A stretch of 64,000 bases of DNA from Polynucleobacter necessarius (GTDB lineage: Bacteria > Pseudomonadota > Gammaproteobacteria > Burkholderiales > Burkholderiaceae). Numbering within the stretch: the stretch's first letter is position 1; each line of letters opens with the position of its first letter. The position numbers and the translations under genes were made by a program. Positions 11,289 through 18,981 of the stretch are shown in pieces. The stretch spans positions 1,030,827 to 1,094,826 of the forward strand of contig NZ_LT606948.1 in NCBI RefSeq assembly GCF_900095185.1. Direction: 5' to 3'. A model generated the notes under the pieces. That model was not told where the DNA came from. It was given only the letters and a program-made list of their open reading frames with translations, and searched no databases.

Positions 11289-11864
11289 ATGCCCTTTAAT
11301 CTACCTATTGCTCTAACCTGGTTGCGTGTTGCAGCCATTCCGTTGTTGGTGGCAGTTTTTTATCTACCAAATGCTTGGTTCACCCCATTTGAGAAGAATC
11401 TCGTAGCAGCAATCATTTTTATCTTTGCAGCGATTACCGATTGGTTGGATGGATTTTTAGCGCGTCGTTTAAAGCAAGAGTCTGCATTTGGTCGGTTTTT
11501 AGATCCCGTGGCTGACAAATTAATTGTGGCGGCAGCTCTACTAGTGCTCTTAAATATGGATCGTGTACAGGTCTGGGTAGCGCTCATTATTATTGGTCGT
11601 GAAATTACCATCTCAGCTCTCAGAGAGTGGATGGCTTTATTGGGCGCTGGAAAAAGTGTCGCCGTTTATGTGGTTGGTAAGCTAAAAACAACCGCTCAAT
11701 TAGTCGCTATCCCTTTTTTACTAATCAATGACACTGTATTTGGTTGGTTAAATTGCGCGCAAATAGGAACTTGGTTAATTTGGATTGCCGCTTTTTTGAC
11801 GCTTTGGTCAATGTTCTATTACATGAAAAAGGCCTTGCCGCAGCTTGCTGGAAAAATCGACTAA
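11289..11864 (+). CDS. pgsA: CDP-diacylglycerol-glycerol-3-phosphate 3-phosphatidyltransferase
   Basis: Makes phosphatidylglycerophosphate, the first committed step to phosphatidylglycerol and cardiolipin, in the inner membrane. The 191-residue protein has several hydrophobic helices. The CDP-alcohol phosphotransferase motif D-G-x2-A-R-x8-G-x3-D-x3-D is seen as DGFLARRLKQ...FGRFLDPVADK. It follows uvrC by 32 bases; the same neighbourhood occurs in many proteobacteria. A terminator follows at 11890. Confidence 0.95.
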   Translation: MPFNLPIALTWLRVAAIPLLVAVFYLPNAWFTPFEKNLVAAIIFIFAAITDWLDGFLARRLKQESAFGRFLDPVADKLIVAAALLVLLNMDRVQVWVALIIIGREITISALREWMALLGAGKSVAVYVVGKLKTTAQLVAIPFLLINDTVFGWLNCAQIGTWLIWIAAFLTLWSMFYYMKKALPQLAGKID

Positions 11865-11889
11865 CTCTTTGAAAGTCCGCCAGCTAAGC

Positions 11890-11927
11890 CTCTGTGGGGA
11901 ATTCAATTCCCACAGAGTTTAAGTTTT
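11890..11927 (+). terminator. Terminator after pgsA
   Basis: Nine-base-pair stem CTCTGTGGG/CCCACAGAG (11890-11898 with 11909-11917) followed by TTTAAGTTTT. It lies between pgsA and the tRNA genes and probably ends the uvrC-pgsA transcript. Confidence 0.7.
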
Positions 11928-11979
11928 ACCAGAAAAAGTGCTTTCTCTCCGATTGTTTGTTAAACTACTGCCCTGTTAT

Positions 11980-12055
11980 GCGGGAATAGCTCAGCTGGTA
12001 GAGCGATACCTTGCCAAGGTATAGGTCGGGAGTTCGAACCTCCTTTCCCGCTCCA
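11980..12055 (+). tRNA. tRNA-Gly (anticodon GCC)
   Basis: Folds as a standard cloverleaf. The acceptor stem is GCGGGAA with TTCCCGC, the D arm contains AGCTCAGCTGGTAGAGC, the anticodon loop is TTGCCAA inside an ACC/GGT stem, and the T arm contains GGTTCGAA-type TTCGAAC. An encoded CCA ends at 12055. The GCC anticodon reads GGC and GGT codons. Confidence 0.96.
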
Positions 12056-12061
12056 AGTTCG

Positions 12062-12091
12062 ATGGGAAGCCTTTAAAAGCTTCCCATTTTT
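12062..12091 (+). terminator. Hairpin between the two tRNA genes
   Basis: Perfect nine-base-pair stem ATGGGAAGC/GCTTCCCAT with an eight-base loop, followed by TTTT. It begins 7 bases after tRNA-Gly, so it may end the tRNA-Gly transcript. If so, tRNA-Cys needs its own promoter or depends on read-through. Confidence 0.7.
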
Positions 12092-12104
12092 GATTCAAAA
12101 GTAT

Positions 12105-12178
12105 GGCGCGTTGGCCGAGCGGTTAGGCAGGAGCCTGCAAAGCTTCGTACGGGGGTTCGATTCCCTCACGCGCCTCCA
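12105..12178 (+). tRNA. tRNA-Cys (anticodon GCA)
   Basis: Cloverleaf with acceptor stem GGCGCGT/ACGCGCC and encoded CCA at 12176-12178. The anticodon loop is CTGCAAA on a GGAGC/GCTTC stem with one G-U pair, and the T arm is GGGGG-TTCGATT-CCCTC with one G-U pair. The GCA anticodon reads cysteine codons. The pairing with tRNA-Gly(GCC) just upstream is common in betaproteobacteria. Confidence 0.95.
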
Positions 12179-12270
12179 GTAATTTGTCTTGACGAATTAG
12201 GCGTATCCTCTAAAATACTTTTAACTAATGTAATTAAAAGCGTCAGTTACTCTAATCAAACAAAGCACAA

Positions 12271-12732
12271 ATGATCACAACGCAAACCCTTAAAGTCAGT
12301 GCCCTTACATTATTTTTAGTGGCACTTTTGGGTGCCTGTGCCAGTTCAGGGGATTCACCTACTGGAACAGCAGAAGAAATTCAGGAAGTACAGACTCAGC
12401 TTTTGGGTGATATGCCTTTGCCGCAGGGCGCGCGTCTTGCGGGCCGTGCATCCATCATCATTGGTCGCGGTAATGAGTGGGTTGGAAGAGCAGTGGTAAA
12501 TGCACTGCAAGGTGCAACTGATGTTTACGCATTCTTCCAGTCTGAGTATCCAAAAAGTGGTTGGACAACAGTGACTGCGGTAAAAGCAAAAACCAGTATC
12601 TTGGTTTTTACAAAGGCTGATAGAACAGCTACGATAGAAATTATTGATGAATCTATTGGTGGGCCTAAATCAGTCATCATCGTTACTTCATCGCCGAAGA
12701 ACGCAAACGTGGTTGCCCCAATTCGCAAGTAA
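12271..12732 (+). CDS. Predicted lipoprotein of unknown function
   Basis: Reading frame of 153 residues with an N-terminal signal and a lipobox LLGAC (Cys at residue 23), so the mature protein is probably a lipid-anchored envelope protein. After a short acidic linker comes a compact region of about 110 residues with alternating strands and helices (MPLPQGARLAGRASIIIG, VYAFFQSEYPKSGW, ATIEIIDE). I do not recognise a named domain with certainty. It is intact and followed by a bidirectional terminator shared with lexA. Confidence 0.8.
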   Translation: MITTQTLKVSALTLFLVALLGACASSGDSPTGTAEEIQEVQTQLLGDMPLPQGARLAGRASIIIGRGNEWVGRAVVNALQGATDVYAFFQSEYPKSGWTTVTAVKAKTSILVFTKADRTATIEIIDESIGGPKSVIIVTSSPKNANVVAPIRK

Positions 12733-12756
12733 TGCGTTTTTAGCATCGAACTGAAT

Positions 12757-12784
12757 AAAAAAGGCCTCTATAAAGAGGGTTTTT
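12757..12784. terminator. Bidirectional terminator between lipoprotein gene and lexA
   Basis: Stem CCTCT/AGAGG (12765-12769 with 12774-12778) with an A-run on the left and a T-run on the right, placed between two convergent genes. It can serve both strands. The stem is short, so efficiency is uncertain. Confidence 0.6.
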
Positions 12785-12803
12785 GCTTTATAAGTACTGG
12801 TGA

Positions 12804-13523
12804 TTACAGTACTGCAGCTCTAATTAAGCCGACCGCCTGCCCTTCAATTGCAAGGTTGGGTTGACGACTGTCTACCAGAATATTTGTGAAGTCTGGGTTT
12901 TCTGCTTGAAGTTCAATGACCATGCCATTAGCAGTTTTCTTTTGTTGCCATCGTTTAACTGTTACCTCATCATCAAGACGCGCAACAACGATATCACCAT
13001 TACGAACTTCAGTTGTTATTCTAACAGCCAGATAATCGCCATCTAAAATTCCAGCATCGCGCATGCTCATACCCTTTACTTTTAGTAAGTAATCTGCACC
13101 TGTGCTAAATACGGTGGAATCAATCAGAACTTGTTTCTCAATATGTTCTATTGCCATGATTGGAGATCCAGCAGCAACTCGTCCAATCAAAGGCAGTGTA
13201 AGTTGTTGTAATGCGCCCGAAGGGCGAGATAGTTGACGATGCTTATTGCTGTGATGCGATTGATTAAATCGTTGTAGCATGCGAATGCCGCGCGAAGTCC
13301 CAGGAGTTAACTCGATATAACCTTTTTTTGCTAGAGCGCGCAGATGTTCCTCGGCAGCATTAGCGGATGCAAATCCTAATTGAGTTGCAATTTCAGCACG
13401 TGTCGGTGGAAGTCCACTTTCATCGATGGCTTTGGTGATTAACGCTAAAATCTCATTCTGACGTGGAGTGAGCTTGGGGAGGGCAGTCAGCTCCTCTGGA
13501 AAATCGACTGTATTTATGTCCAT
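12804..13523 (-). CDS. lexA: LexA repressor
   Basis: SOS repressor and self-cleaving S24 peptidase. The start is ATG 13523 (239 residues); the open frame extends to 13592, but that would overlap the divergent asparaginase gene. The N-terminal winged helix-turn-helix carries [16 protein letters not shown] and [15 protein letters not shown]. The cleavage site is RVAAGSP (Ala-Gly). The catalytic Ser is in [12 protein letters not shown] and the Lys in DDEVTVKRW. About 20 extra residues between DNA-binding and protease parts are typical of betaproteobacteria. A candidate operator lies just upstream. Confidence 0.95.
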   Translation of the reverse strand: MDINTVDFPEELTALPKLTPRQNEILALITKAIDESGLPPTRAEIATQLGFASANAAEEHLRALAKKGYIELTPGTSRGIRMLQRFNQSHHSNKHRQLSRPSGALQQLTLPLIGRVAAGSPIMAIEHIEKQVLIDSTVFSTGADYLLKVKGMSMRDAGILDGDYLAVRITTEVRNGDIVVARLDDEVTVKRWQQKKTANGMVIELQAENPDFTNILVDSRQPNLAIEGQAVGLIRAAVL

Positions 13524-13524
13524 A

Positions 13525-13543
13525 CTGGGATTGTATACAACAG
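13525..13543 (-). promoter_or_regulatory. Candidate LexA operator/promoter of lexA
   Basis: On the minus strand this reads CTGTTGTATACAATCCCAG, two bases upstream of the lexA start. It contains the ten-base palindrome TTGTATACAA and a TACAAT -10-like hexamer. One half-site matches the CTGT...ACAG pattern known for LexA; the other half is displaced. Autoregulation of lexA is general, so a site here is expected, but the match is imperfect. Confidence 0.35.
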
Positions 13544-13584
13544 CATTTGATAGATCAAGCAATTTAAGGGGGGGGTAATAGGGC

Positions 13585-14562
13585 ATGAGCATAACTGCAC
13601 AGAATGCTCAACATTTACCCCGTATCTTGGTTTTGGGTATGGGTGGCACGATTGCAGGTTTGGCGGCCAATCCATCTCATATAGGCCAATGGAATATGAA
13701 GCTGGCCAATATCAACAGCCGCAATCTCACTGAACCCCTAATGACCATTATAGGTCAATCTGTGAGGGAAGCCCTAGGTAATCCAATGGATATAGGCGTA
13801 GTGATCACTCACGGAACGGATGCTATTGAAGAGGCAGGCGTTTCCTGTAGCTTATCTGCGGGAAATATGCTCAAAATTTAGGCAAGCGAGTCATTTTTAC
13901 CGGTGCCATGTTGCCAGCAAATGCACCACATGCTGATGGCCTATCCAATCTTTTAGATGCTATTCGCTGGGTCTCTACTCCAATCGATAATTATCCTGGA
14001 GGTGTCTATGCTGTTATCGATAGCAGGGGAGATGCTTGGTAATGGACTTACCAAAGCGTTATGGCAGCGCTCTGAATGCCCCTATTCAGGCTTCCCCAAG
14101 CGGTGCACAGTAGGGGTTGTTAATTAATCCTTCTTGGCTATCGGGCGTAAAAGCAGTTCTAGCTCTCTGGAACGAGGATGTGCCAGTTCCAAAAAAAAAC
14201 GAATGGCCATGGATGGGTAGAGATATTGACGAGCCATGCAGGTGCTCGCTTTGAGACTGTTACTCATTGGCTGAGCTCTAAAGTAAAGGGCTTAGTTCTT
14301 GCTGGTACGTAGTGGACTTCATGATGCCTGGAAAGACTCGCTACTGGCGGCTGTAAAGCATGGGATTGCCCTAGTTCGTACTTCGAGAACCGGTGCAGGA
14401 GAAGTCTCGCCTGACTTGCTCGAAAAGGATATTTCTGGATGTTTAGCTTCGGGCAGTCTTTCCGCTCCCTGAGCCAGAATTGTGCTCCAATTAGCCCTGA
14501 ATGCTGAAAAACAGGCTCAAACGGCAGGTACATCCCTGACTTGGCAGGATTGTTTTTGCTAG
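13585..14562 (+). pseudogene. L-asparaginase, decayed
   Basis: Remnant of a type I/II L-asparaginase (asparagine to aspartate plus ammonia). The first 98 codons are readable and hold both active-site motifs, VLGMGGTIAG and VVITHGTDAIEE. The frame then breaks near 13845. Later pieces in other frames read GKRVIFTGAMLPANAPHADG and SNLLDAIRWVSTP, then VTHWLSSKVKGLVLAG. The C-terminal piece AEKQAQTAGTSLTWQDCF ends at TAG 14560-14562. Several frameshifts and stops are spread over the 3' half, so the enzyme is lost. It is divergent from lexA. Confidence 0.82.
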
Positions 14563-14630
14563 AATAGCGATCTTGCCTGTTATCCGGTAAGCGCTGAAAA
14601 GTGGTTGTTAAAAGTGTTGTTAGCATTACC

Positions 14631-14636
14631 TATAAT
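14631..14636 (+). promoter_or_regulatory. -10 element for the rpsF operon
   Basis: A perfect TATAAT lies 95 bases before the rpsF start. No ideal -35 hexamer stands 16-18 bases upstream; TTGTTA at 14605-14610 is 20 bases away. Transcription would start near 14643 and include the whole leader hairpin. Confidence 0.5.
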
Positions 14637-14649
14637 TTGTTACTACCTT

Positions 14650-14704
14650 GTCACACTGGCGCTGAGTTCACAACCATCAGAACTTAGCAAGACGCCCAGG
14701 TGAC
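14650..14704 (+). promoter_or_regulatory. Structured leader of rpsF mRNA
   Basis: Long stem-loop formed by GTCAC/GTGAC, TGGCG/CGCCCA and CTGAGTTC/GAACTTAG, with an asymmetric CAAGA bulge on the 3' side and a ten-base loop. It ends 8 bases before the AAGGAG ribosome site of rpsF. A leader bound by the S6:S18 complex is known before rpsF in many bacteria; this hairpin occupies the same place. I cannot see the conserved CCG bulge of that family, so the assignment is an inference. Confidence 0.45.
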
Positions 14705-14725
14705 TTTATCCTTAAGGAGTGTTTG

Positions 14726-15100
14726 ATGCGTCATTATGAAATCATCTTTATCGTCCATCCGGACCAAAGCGAGCAAGTGCCAGCGATGATCGATCGCTAC
14801 AAAGCTACATTAGCAGCTGCGGGCGGCAAAATCCATCGCATGGAAGACTGGGGGCGTCGTCAGATGGCTTACATGATCGACAAGCTTGCTAAAGCCCATT
14901 ACGTTTGCATGAATATTGAGTGCAACCAGAAGACTCTGGAAGAGCTCGAGCATGCGTTCAAATTTAACGATGCTGTTTTGCGTCACCTCATCATCAAGAC
15001 TAAGAAAGCTGAAACAGAGCCTTCCATCATGATGAAAGAAGGGCAACGCGAAGAAGCACGCAAATCAGCCCAAGCTGACGCTCCTGTAGCGACAGTCTAA
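14726..15100 (+). CDS. rpsF: 30S ribosomal protein S6
   Basis: Small-subunit protein that binds 16S rRNA together with S18. The 124-residue protein begins [19 protein letters not shown] and contains [12 protein letters not shown] and [12 protein letters not shown], all family features. The C-terminal 25 residues are a variable polar tail. ATG 14726 is preceded by AAGGAG at good spacing; a TTG one codon earlier is less likely. It is the first gene of the rpsF-priB-rpsR-rplI operon. Confidence 0.96.
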   Translation: MRHYEIIFIVHPDQSEQVPAMIDRYKATLAAAGGKIHRMEDWGRRQMAYMIDKLAKAHYVCMNIECNQKTLEELEHAFKFNDAVLRHLIIKTKKAETEPSIMMKEGQREEARKSAQADAPVATV

Positions 15101-15159
15101 GTGAAAAATTTGAAGAGGAATTCACAGACTAGAGAATCTATCAGAGAAGCGGAGCGGCG

Positions 15160-15453
15160 TTGAATCATTTCACCCTCACTGCAATCTTGGTATCTAAAGA
15201 CGCGATTCGATTTACACCAGCAGGAATACCGGTGATGCATTGCCAGCTAGAACATAGTGGCCAGGCATACGAGGTAGGGGTTGCAAGGAAAATTCAGATG
15301 AACGTTGAAGCCATCACGATCGGTCCGATACAAAAGGATCTGGAGCGAATGGATTTAGGTGCTGAGGCAGTGTTTGAGGGATTCTTAGCACCCAAGACTC
15401 TACATAATCAAAGACTTGTTTTCCATATTACCCATATTCAATTGAAAAATTAA
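15160..15453 (+). CDS. priB: Primosomal replication protein N
   Basis: Single-stranded-DNA-binding OB-fold protein of the restart primosome. The 97-residue protein starts at TTG 15160 after GGAG. It has [33 protein letters not shown] and a C-terminal strand [10 protein letters not shown]. Its place between rpsF and rpsR is the conserved proteobacterial order. The TTG start is supported by the ribosome site and by agreement with the family N-terminus; no ATG exists nearby in frame. Confidence 0.93.
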   Translation: MNHFTLTAILVSKDAIRFTPAGIPVMHCQLEHSGQAYEVGVARKIQMNVEAITIGPIQKDLERMDLGAEAVFEGFLAPKTLHNQRLVFHITHIQLKN

Positions 15454-15466
15454 AGAGGAAATCATC

Positions 15467-15739
15467 ATGGCGTTTGGAAAGAAACCCGATTTCAAAAAGA
15501 AACCTGCTCAGAACCCACTGTTCAAGCGTAAGCGTTATTGCCGTTTTACTGTTGCTGGTGTAGAACAAATCGACTACAAAGATGTAGATACATTGAAGGA
15601 CTTTATTGGTGAAAACGCCAAGATTACTCCAGCTCGTTTGACTGGCACAAAAGCAAAATATCAACGTCAATTAGACACTGCTATCAAACGTGCCCGTTTC
15701 TTGGCCTTGTTGCCATTCTCCGATCAACATAAGAAATAA
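15467..15739 (+). CDS. rpsR: 30S ribosomal protein S18
   Basis: Small-subunit protein that pairs with S6. The 90-residue protein has a basic N-terminal stretch (KKPDFKKKP type), then FKRKRYCRF. The core is [21 protein letters not shown] with [19 protein letters not shown]. The AGAGGAA ribosome site precedes ATG 15467 and rplI follows after 13 bases. Intact. Confidence 0.96.
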   Translation: MAFGKKPDFKKKPAQNPLFKRKRYCRFTVAGVEQIDYKDVDTLKDFIGENAKITPARLTGTKAKYQRQLDTAIKRARFLALLPFSDQHKK

Positions 15740-15752
15740 TTAGGAGCCCTCA

Positions 15753-16205
15753 ATGCAAATTATTCTTTTAGAAAAAGTTATTAACTTGGGCAACCTTGGC
15801 GACGTCGTTCGCGTTAAAGATGGTTACGCTCGTAATTTCTTAATTCCTCAACGCAAAGCTCGTCGTGCTACAGAGGCGGCGATTGCTGATTTCGCAACTC
15901 GTCGTGCTGAGTTGGAAAAATTGGCTGCTGAAAAATTGGCTGCTGCTGAAGCGGTTGGCGTTAAGCTTAAAGACTTGGTTCTCGAAATCGATCAAAAGGC
16001 AGGTGTTGATGGTCGCTTGTTTGGTTCTGTAACCAATCATGACATTGCTGACGCTTTAAAAGCTAAAGGTTTTACGATTGAGAAAGCCGCAATCCGTATG
16101 CCTACTGGCCCATTGAAAATGGTTGGTGATCATCCTGTAGCAGTTGCTGTTCATACCGACGTTGTTGCAGATGTCATGATTCGTGTAGTTGGTGAGCACG
16201 CTTAA
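15753..16205 (+). CDS. rplI: 50S ribosomal protein L9
   Basis: Large-subunit protein. The 150-residue protein begins [19 protein letters not shown] with [13 protein letters not shown], the L9 signature. A long connecting helix (about residues 42-75) and the C-terminal domain with [16 protein letters not shown] follow. The connecting helix contains a near-duplicate [14 protein letters not shown] stretch. It closes the ribosomal operon; dnaB follows 37 bases later. Confidence 0.96.
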   Translation: MQIILLEKVINLGNLGDVVRVKDGYARNFLIPQRKARRATEAAIADFATRRAELEKLAAEKLAAAEAVGVKLKDLVLEIDQKAGVDGRLFGSVTNHDIADALKAKGFTIEKAAIRMPTGPLKMVGDHPVAVAVHTDVVADVMIRVVGEHA

Positions 16206-16242
16206 GTTTTAATTCTTAGGTTCTAGGAACCTCGCTGGTCTC

Positions 16243-17685
16243 ATGGCTGAATCCCGTCGTTCACGTTCCGTTACGCTGAATCCTGGCATGATGGGTTCAG
16301 GGGATGCGGTTGTGCAGGCCTTAAAAGTTCCGCCGCATTCTGTAGAAGCCGAGCAGTCTTTGCTCGGTGGTCTACTGATCGATAACTCCGCTTGGGATAA
16401 CCTAGGTGGGATTTTAAATGATACAGATTTCTATCGTCCTGAGCATGCTTTGATCTATAAGGTTATAGCTCGTCTCATTAGTGACAATCATCCTGCTGAC
16501 ATCATTACTGCTTACGATGCAGTTAAATCAGAGCAGGGTGGAGATTTAGTCAGCATTGACTACTTAAATTCACTAGCACAAAATACTCCGAGTGCTGCCA
16601 ATATTAAAGGCTATGCCGATATTGTTCGTGATCGCAGTATTTTGCGTCGTTTAATTGAAGTTTCCGACAGCATTGTGAATTCCGCATTCGTTCCTGAAGG
16701 GCGAACTGTAAGAACGTTATTGGATGAAGCTGAGTCACGCATTCTACAAATCGGTGAAGAAGGTAGTCGCAAGGCTGACTACCTTGAGATTGAGCCATTG
16801 CTAAAGACGGTTGTAGCTCGTATTGATGAGCTATACAACCGTCAAGGCGGCAGTGATATTACTGGCATTGCAACTGGCTTTCTGGATTTGGATAAGCAAA
16901 CAAGCGGACTGCAAAAAGGTGATTTAGTCATTGTTGCAGGCCGCCCCTCAATGGGTAAAACGGCTTTTGCGTTAAATATTGCTGAGAACGTTGCTTTGGC
17001 GGAAGGCTTGCCTGTCGTAGTGTTCTCCATGGAGATGTCTGGTGAGCAATTGGCATCTCGTCTTTTAGGGTCGGTTGGGCGCGTTGATCAGAGCCGGATG
17101 CGTACCGGTAAACTGCAAGACGATGAATGGCCGCGTGTTACTGATGCAATTGCACGTCTCAGTAATACCCAAATTTTGATTGATGAGACCGGCTCTTTAT
17201 CAAGCCTAGAGTTGCGCGCTCGTGCACGCCGCATTGCGAGAAACTTTGGCGGTACGCTCGGCCTCGTTGTGATCGACTATTTACAGTTAATGAGTGGTTC
17301 TGGATCTGAAAATCGTGCAACCGAGATTTCAGCAATCTCGCGCTCACTGAAGTCACTTGCAAAAGAATTGCAATGTCCAGTTGTGGCCTTATCTCAGTTA
17401 AATCGTGGTTTGGAACAGCGCCCAAATAAGCGGCCCATCATGTCAGATTTACGAGAATCCGGTGCTATCGAGCAGGACGCTGACTTAATTATGTTCATCT
17501 ACCGTGATGAGGTATACCACCCAGATACCACTACTGACAAAGGTGTCGCTGAAATCATCATTGGGAAGCAACGTAACGGCCCTATTGGCACAGTGCGCTT
17601 GAGTTGGCAGGGTCCGTATACTAAGTTTGATAACTTGGCCATGGGATCAATTGGCTACTCTTCTGGAGGATACGAGCCGTTCTAA
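16243..17685 (+). CDS. dnaB: Replicative DNA helicase DnaB
   Basis: Hexameric 5'-3' helicase at the replication fork. The 480-residue protein has an N-terminal dimerisation domain (VPPHSVEAEQSLLGGLL) and a RecA-like C-terminal domain with Walker A GRPSMGKTAFALN. Walker B is LGLVVIDYLQLM and the DnaB motif is LSQLNRGLEQRPNKRP with DLRESGAIEQDAD. The gene is full length. Gene order rplI-dnaB is conserved in proteobacteria. A terminator follows at 17711. Confidence 0.96.
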   Translation: MAESRRSRSVTLNPGMMGSGDAVVQALKVPPHSVEAEQSLLGGLLIDNSAWDNLGGILNDTDFYRPEHALIYKVIARLISDNHPADIITAYDAVKSEQGGDLVSIDYLNSLAQNTPSAANIKGYADIVRDRSILRRLIEVSDSIVNSAFVPEGRTVRTLLDEAESRILQIGEEGSRKADYLEIEPLLKTVVARIDELYNRQGGSDITGIATGFLDLDKQTSGLQKGDLVIVAGRPSMGKTAFALNIAENVALAEGLPVVVFSMEMSGEQLASRLLGSVGRVDQSRMRTGKLQDDEWPRVTDAIARLSNTQILIDETGSLSSLELRARARRIARNFGGTLGLVVIDYLQLMSGSGSENRATEISAISRSLKSLAKELQCPVVALSQLNRGLEQRPNKRPIMSDLRESGAIEQDADLIMFIYRDEVYHPDTTTDKGVAEIIIGKQRNGPIGTVRLSWQGPYTKFDNLAMGSIGYSSGGYEPF

Positions 17686-17710
17686 TTGAAGAGCACATGA
17701 TTGAATTAAT

Positions 17711-17740
17711 AAAAAGCCTCGCAATGCGAGCCTTTTTATT
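17711..17740 (+). terminator. Terminator after dnaB
   Basis: AAAAAG...CTCGC-AAT-GCGAG...CTTTTT hairpin with a T-rich tail, 25 bases after the dnaB stop. Outer A/T pairs allow function on both strands. Confidence 0.8.
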
Positions 17741-17766
17741 TAATAAGGCGGATTAATTTAATAATC

Positions 17767-17934
17767 TTATTTACCACTCATACATTTCTTAATAGAAGCA
17801 TCTTTTGCAGCACCATAAAGTGGTTTGCTATCTTTACTCACTGCCTTAGCTTCGCAGGCGGCTTGATCAGCAAACGCAGATGTTGGCAGCGCAAAACTTA
17901 GTGCAATACTCAATCAAGCTATAATCTTTTTCAT
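17767..17934 (-). pseudogene. Small periplasmic protein, interrupted in its signal peptide
   Basis: From ATG 17934 the minus strand reads MKKIIA, then TGA, then LSIALSFALPTSAFA, DQAACEAKAVSKD and AAKDASIKKCMSGK before TAA at 17767-17769. Without the TGA it would be a 55-residue secreted protein with a cleavable signal peptide and two Cys. The pattern of two Cys and Lys-rich segments recalls PsiF-repeat proteins, but this is only a resemblance. The mature part is undamaged, so the break is young. A start-codon repeat lies directly upstream. Confidence 0.55.
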
Positions 17935-17959
17935 GTTCATGTTCATGTTCATGTTCATG
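17930..17959. repeat. Hexanucleotide tandem repeat (TTCATG)5
   Basis: Five perfect copies of TTCATG, which on the minus strand read CATGAA. They supply five in-frame ATG codons (Met-Asn-Met-Asn...) at the 5' end of the small periplasmic gene. An AGGA ribosome site lies immediately upstream on the minus strand, so different repeat numbers would change the spacing and the N-terminal length. Confidence 0.9.
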
Positions 17960-18023
17960 TTCCTTGGTAATTGGATTTACTTCTCAAAATAATGTGCACA
18001 ACAGGTAAAACGGTTCCTCAATA

Positions 18024-18809
18024 TTACGATTGTTTCATAATCATATTCTGAGAGGCAACCGGTGCTGGAAAGCCTGCGACTGTGAGGGCCTCGCTTATCA
18101 CTCGGTTGATATCAAAATAGACTTGCCAGTAGTAATCGTTGTTGCAATAGGGGCGTACGGCCAAGACAGGGCCAACTAAGTTGAACTCCAAGATATTGAC
18201 CTCAACTGCTGGATCAGGCAAGACATTTGGAATGGCTGCAATCTTTTCCCGTAATAAGGCCATAGCCGCATTTTGATCGGCCGCACCAGAGAGTTGGCAT
18301 TTGAGGTCAACGCGGCGGTATGGACTGTTGCTAAAGTTTTGGATGGTATCACCCAAAATCTTGGTATTGCCAATCATCGTGGCAACATTATCTGGAGTGT
18401 AAATGGTGGAAGAGAAAGGACCAATTTCTTTTACTGTTCCAGTCACGCCTCCTGCAGTAATGAAATCACCAACTTTAAATGGGCGCAATACAATCACAAA
18501 TACTCCTGCAGCAAAGTTAGAGAGGAGGCCTGCCCAGGCTGCTCCAATAGCAACACTTGCAGTAGCAATCAGAGCAGCAAAGCTGGTTGTTTGAATACCA
18601 AAGTAACTTAGAATTCCTACAACCAGAAGAATATTCAAGGTTACCGAAACTACTGAGCCAACGTAACGCAAGATTGTTGGGTCTAATTTTTGCTGCTCTA
18701 GACCTTTGTGGATGAGGCTTAAGGTAAGTCCAACGAGTCAGCGTCCAATTACCCAAAATGCAATCGCAGCCAAAATTCTTAGGCCAATGTCCGTTGCTGC
18801 TGTAACTAT
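18024..18809 (-). pseudogene. MscS-family mechanosensitive channel, 5'-truncated
   Basis: Small-conductance mechanosensitive channel homologue. The open part from 18671 down to the TAA-type stop at 18024 (215 residues) holds a pore-lining helix rich in Ala/Gly (ATASVAIGAAWAGLLSNFAAG) and the beta domain signature LRPFKVGDFITAGGVTGTV. The C-terminal cytoplasmic domain follows. Upstream the frame continues with RILAAIAFWVIGR, an in-frame TGA where Trp is expected, then LVGLTLSLIHKGLEQQKLD. Farther upstream the coding sequence ends abruptly in a heptamer repeat, and no start codon remains. A shortened protein from an internal start is conceivable but would lack a membrane helix. Confidence 0.8.
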
Positions 18810-18879
18810 AAAGGTTAAAGGTTAAAGGTTAAAGGTTAAAGGTTAAAGGTTAAAGGTTAAAGGTTAAAGGTTAAAGGTT
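18810..18879. repeat. Heptanucleotide tandem repeat (AAAGGTT)10
   Basis: Ten perfect head-to-tail copies of AAAGGTT covering 70 bases, with no sequence variation. The array sits exactly where the 5' end of the mscS remnant is lost. Seven-base units shift the frame with each gained or lost copy. The uniformity implies recent expansion. Confidence 0.95.
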
Positions 18880-18981
18880 ATAAAATATATTGTCATTTAT
18901 CAGTGGTACGTAATAAAAAGTAAATAAATAATTTTCAATAATGCTGAATACTAAAATAAAAAAGTTAATTCAGTATTTAAA

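Noticed and set aside
18810..18879. Tandem repeats as a CRISPR array
   Set aside because: The units are seven bases, directly adjacent, without spacers, and no cas gene is nearby. The same holds for the hexamer repeat at 17930.
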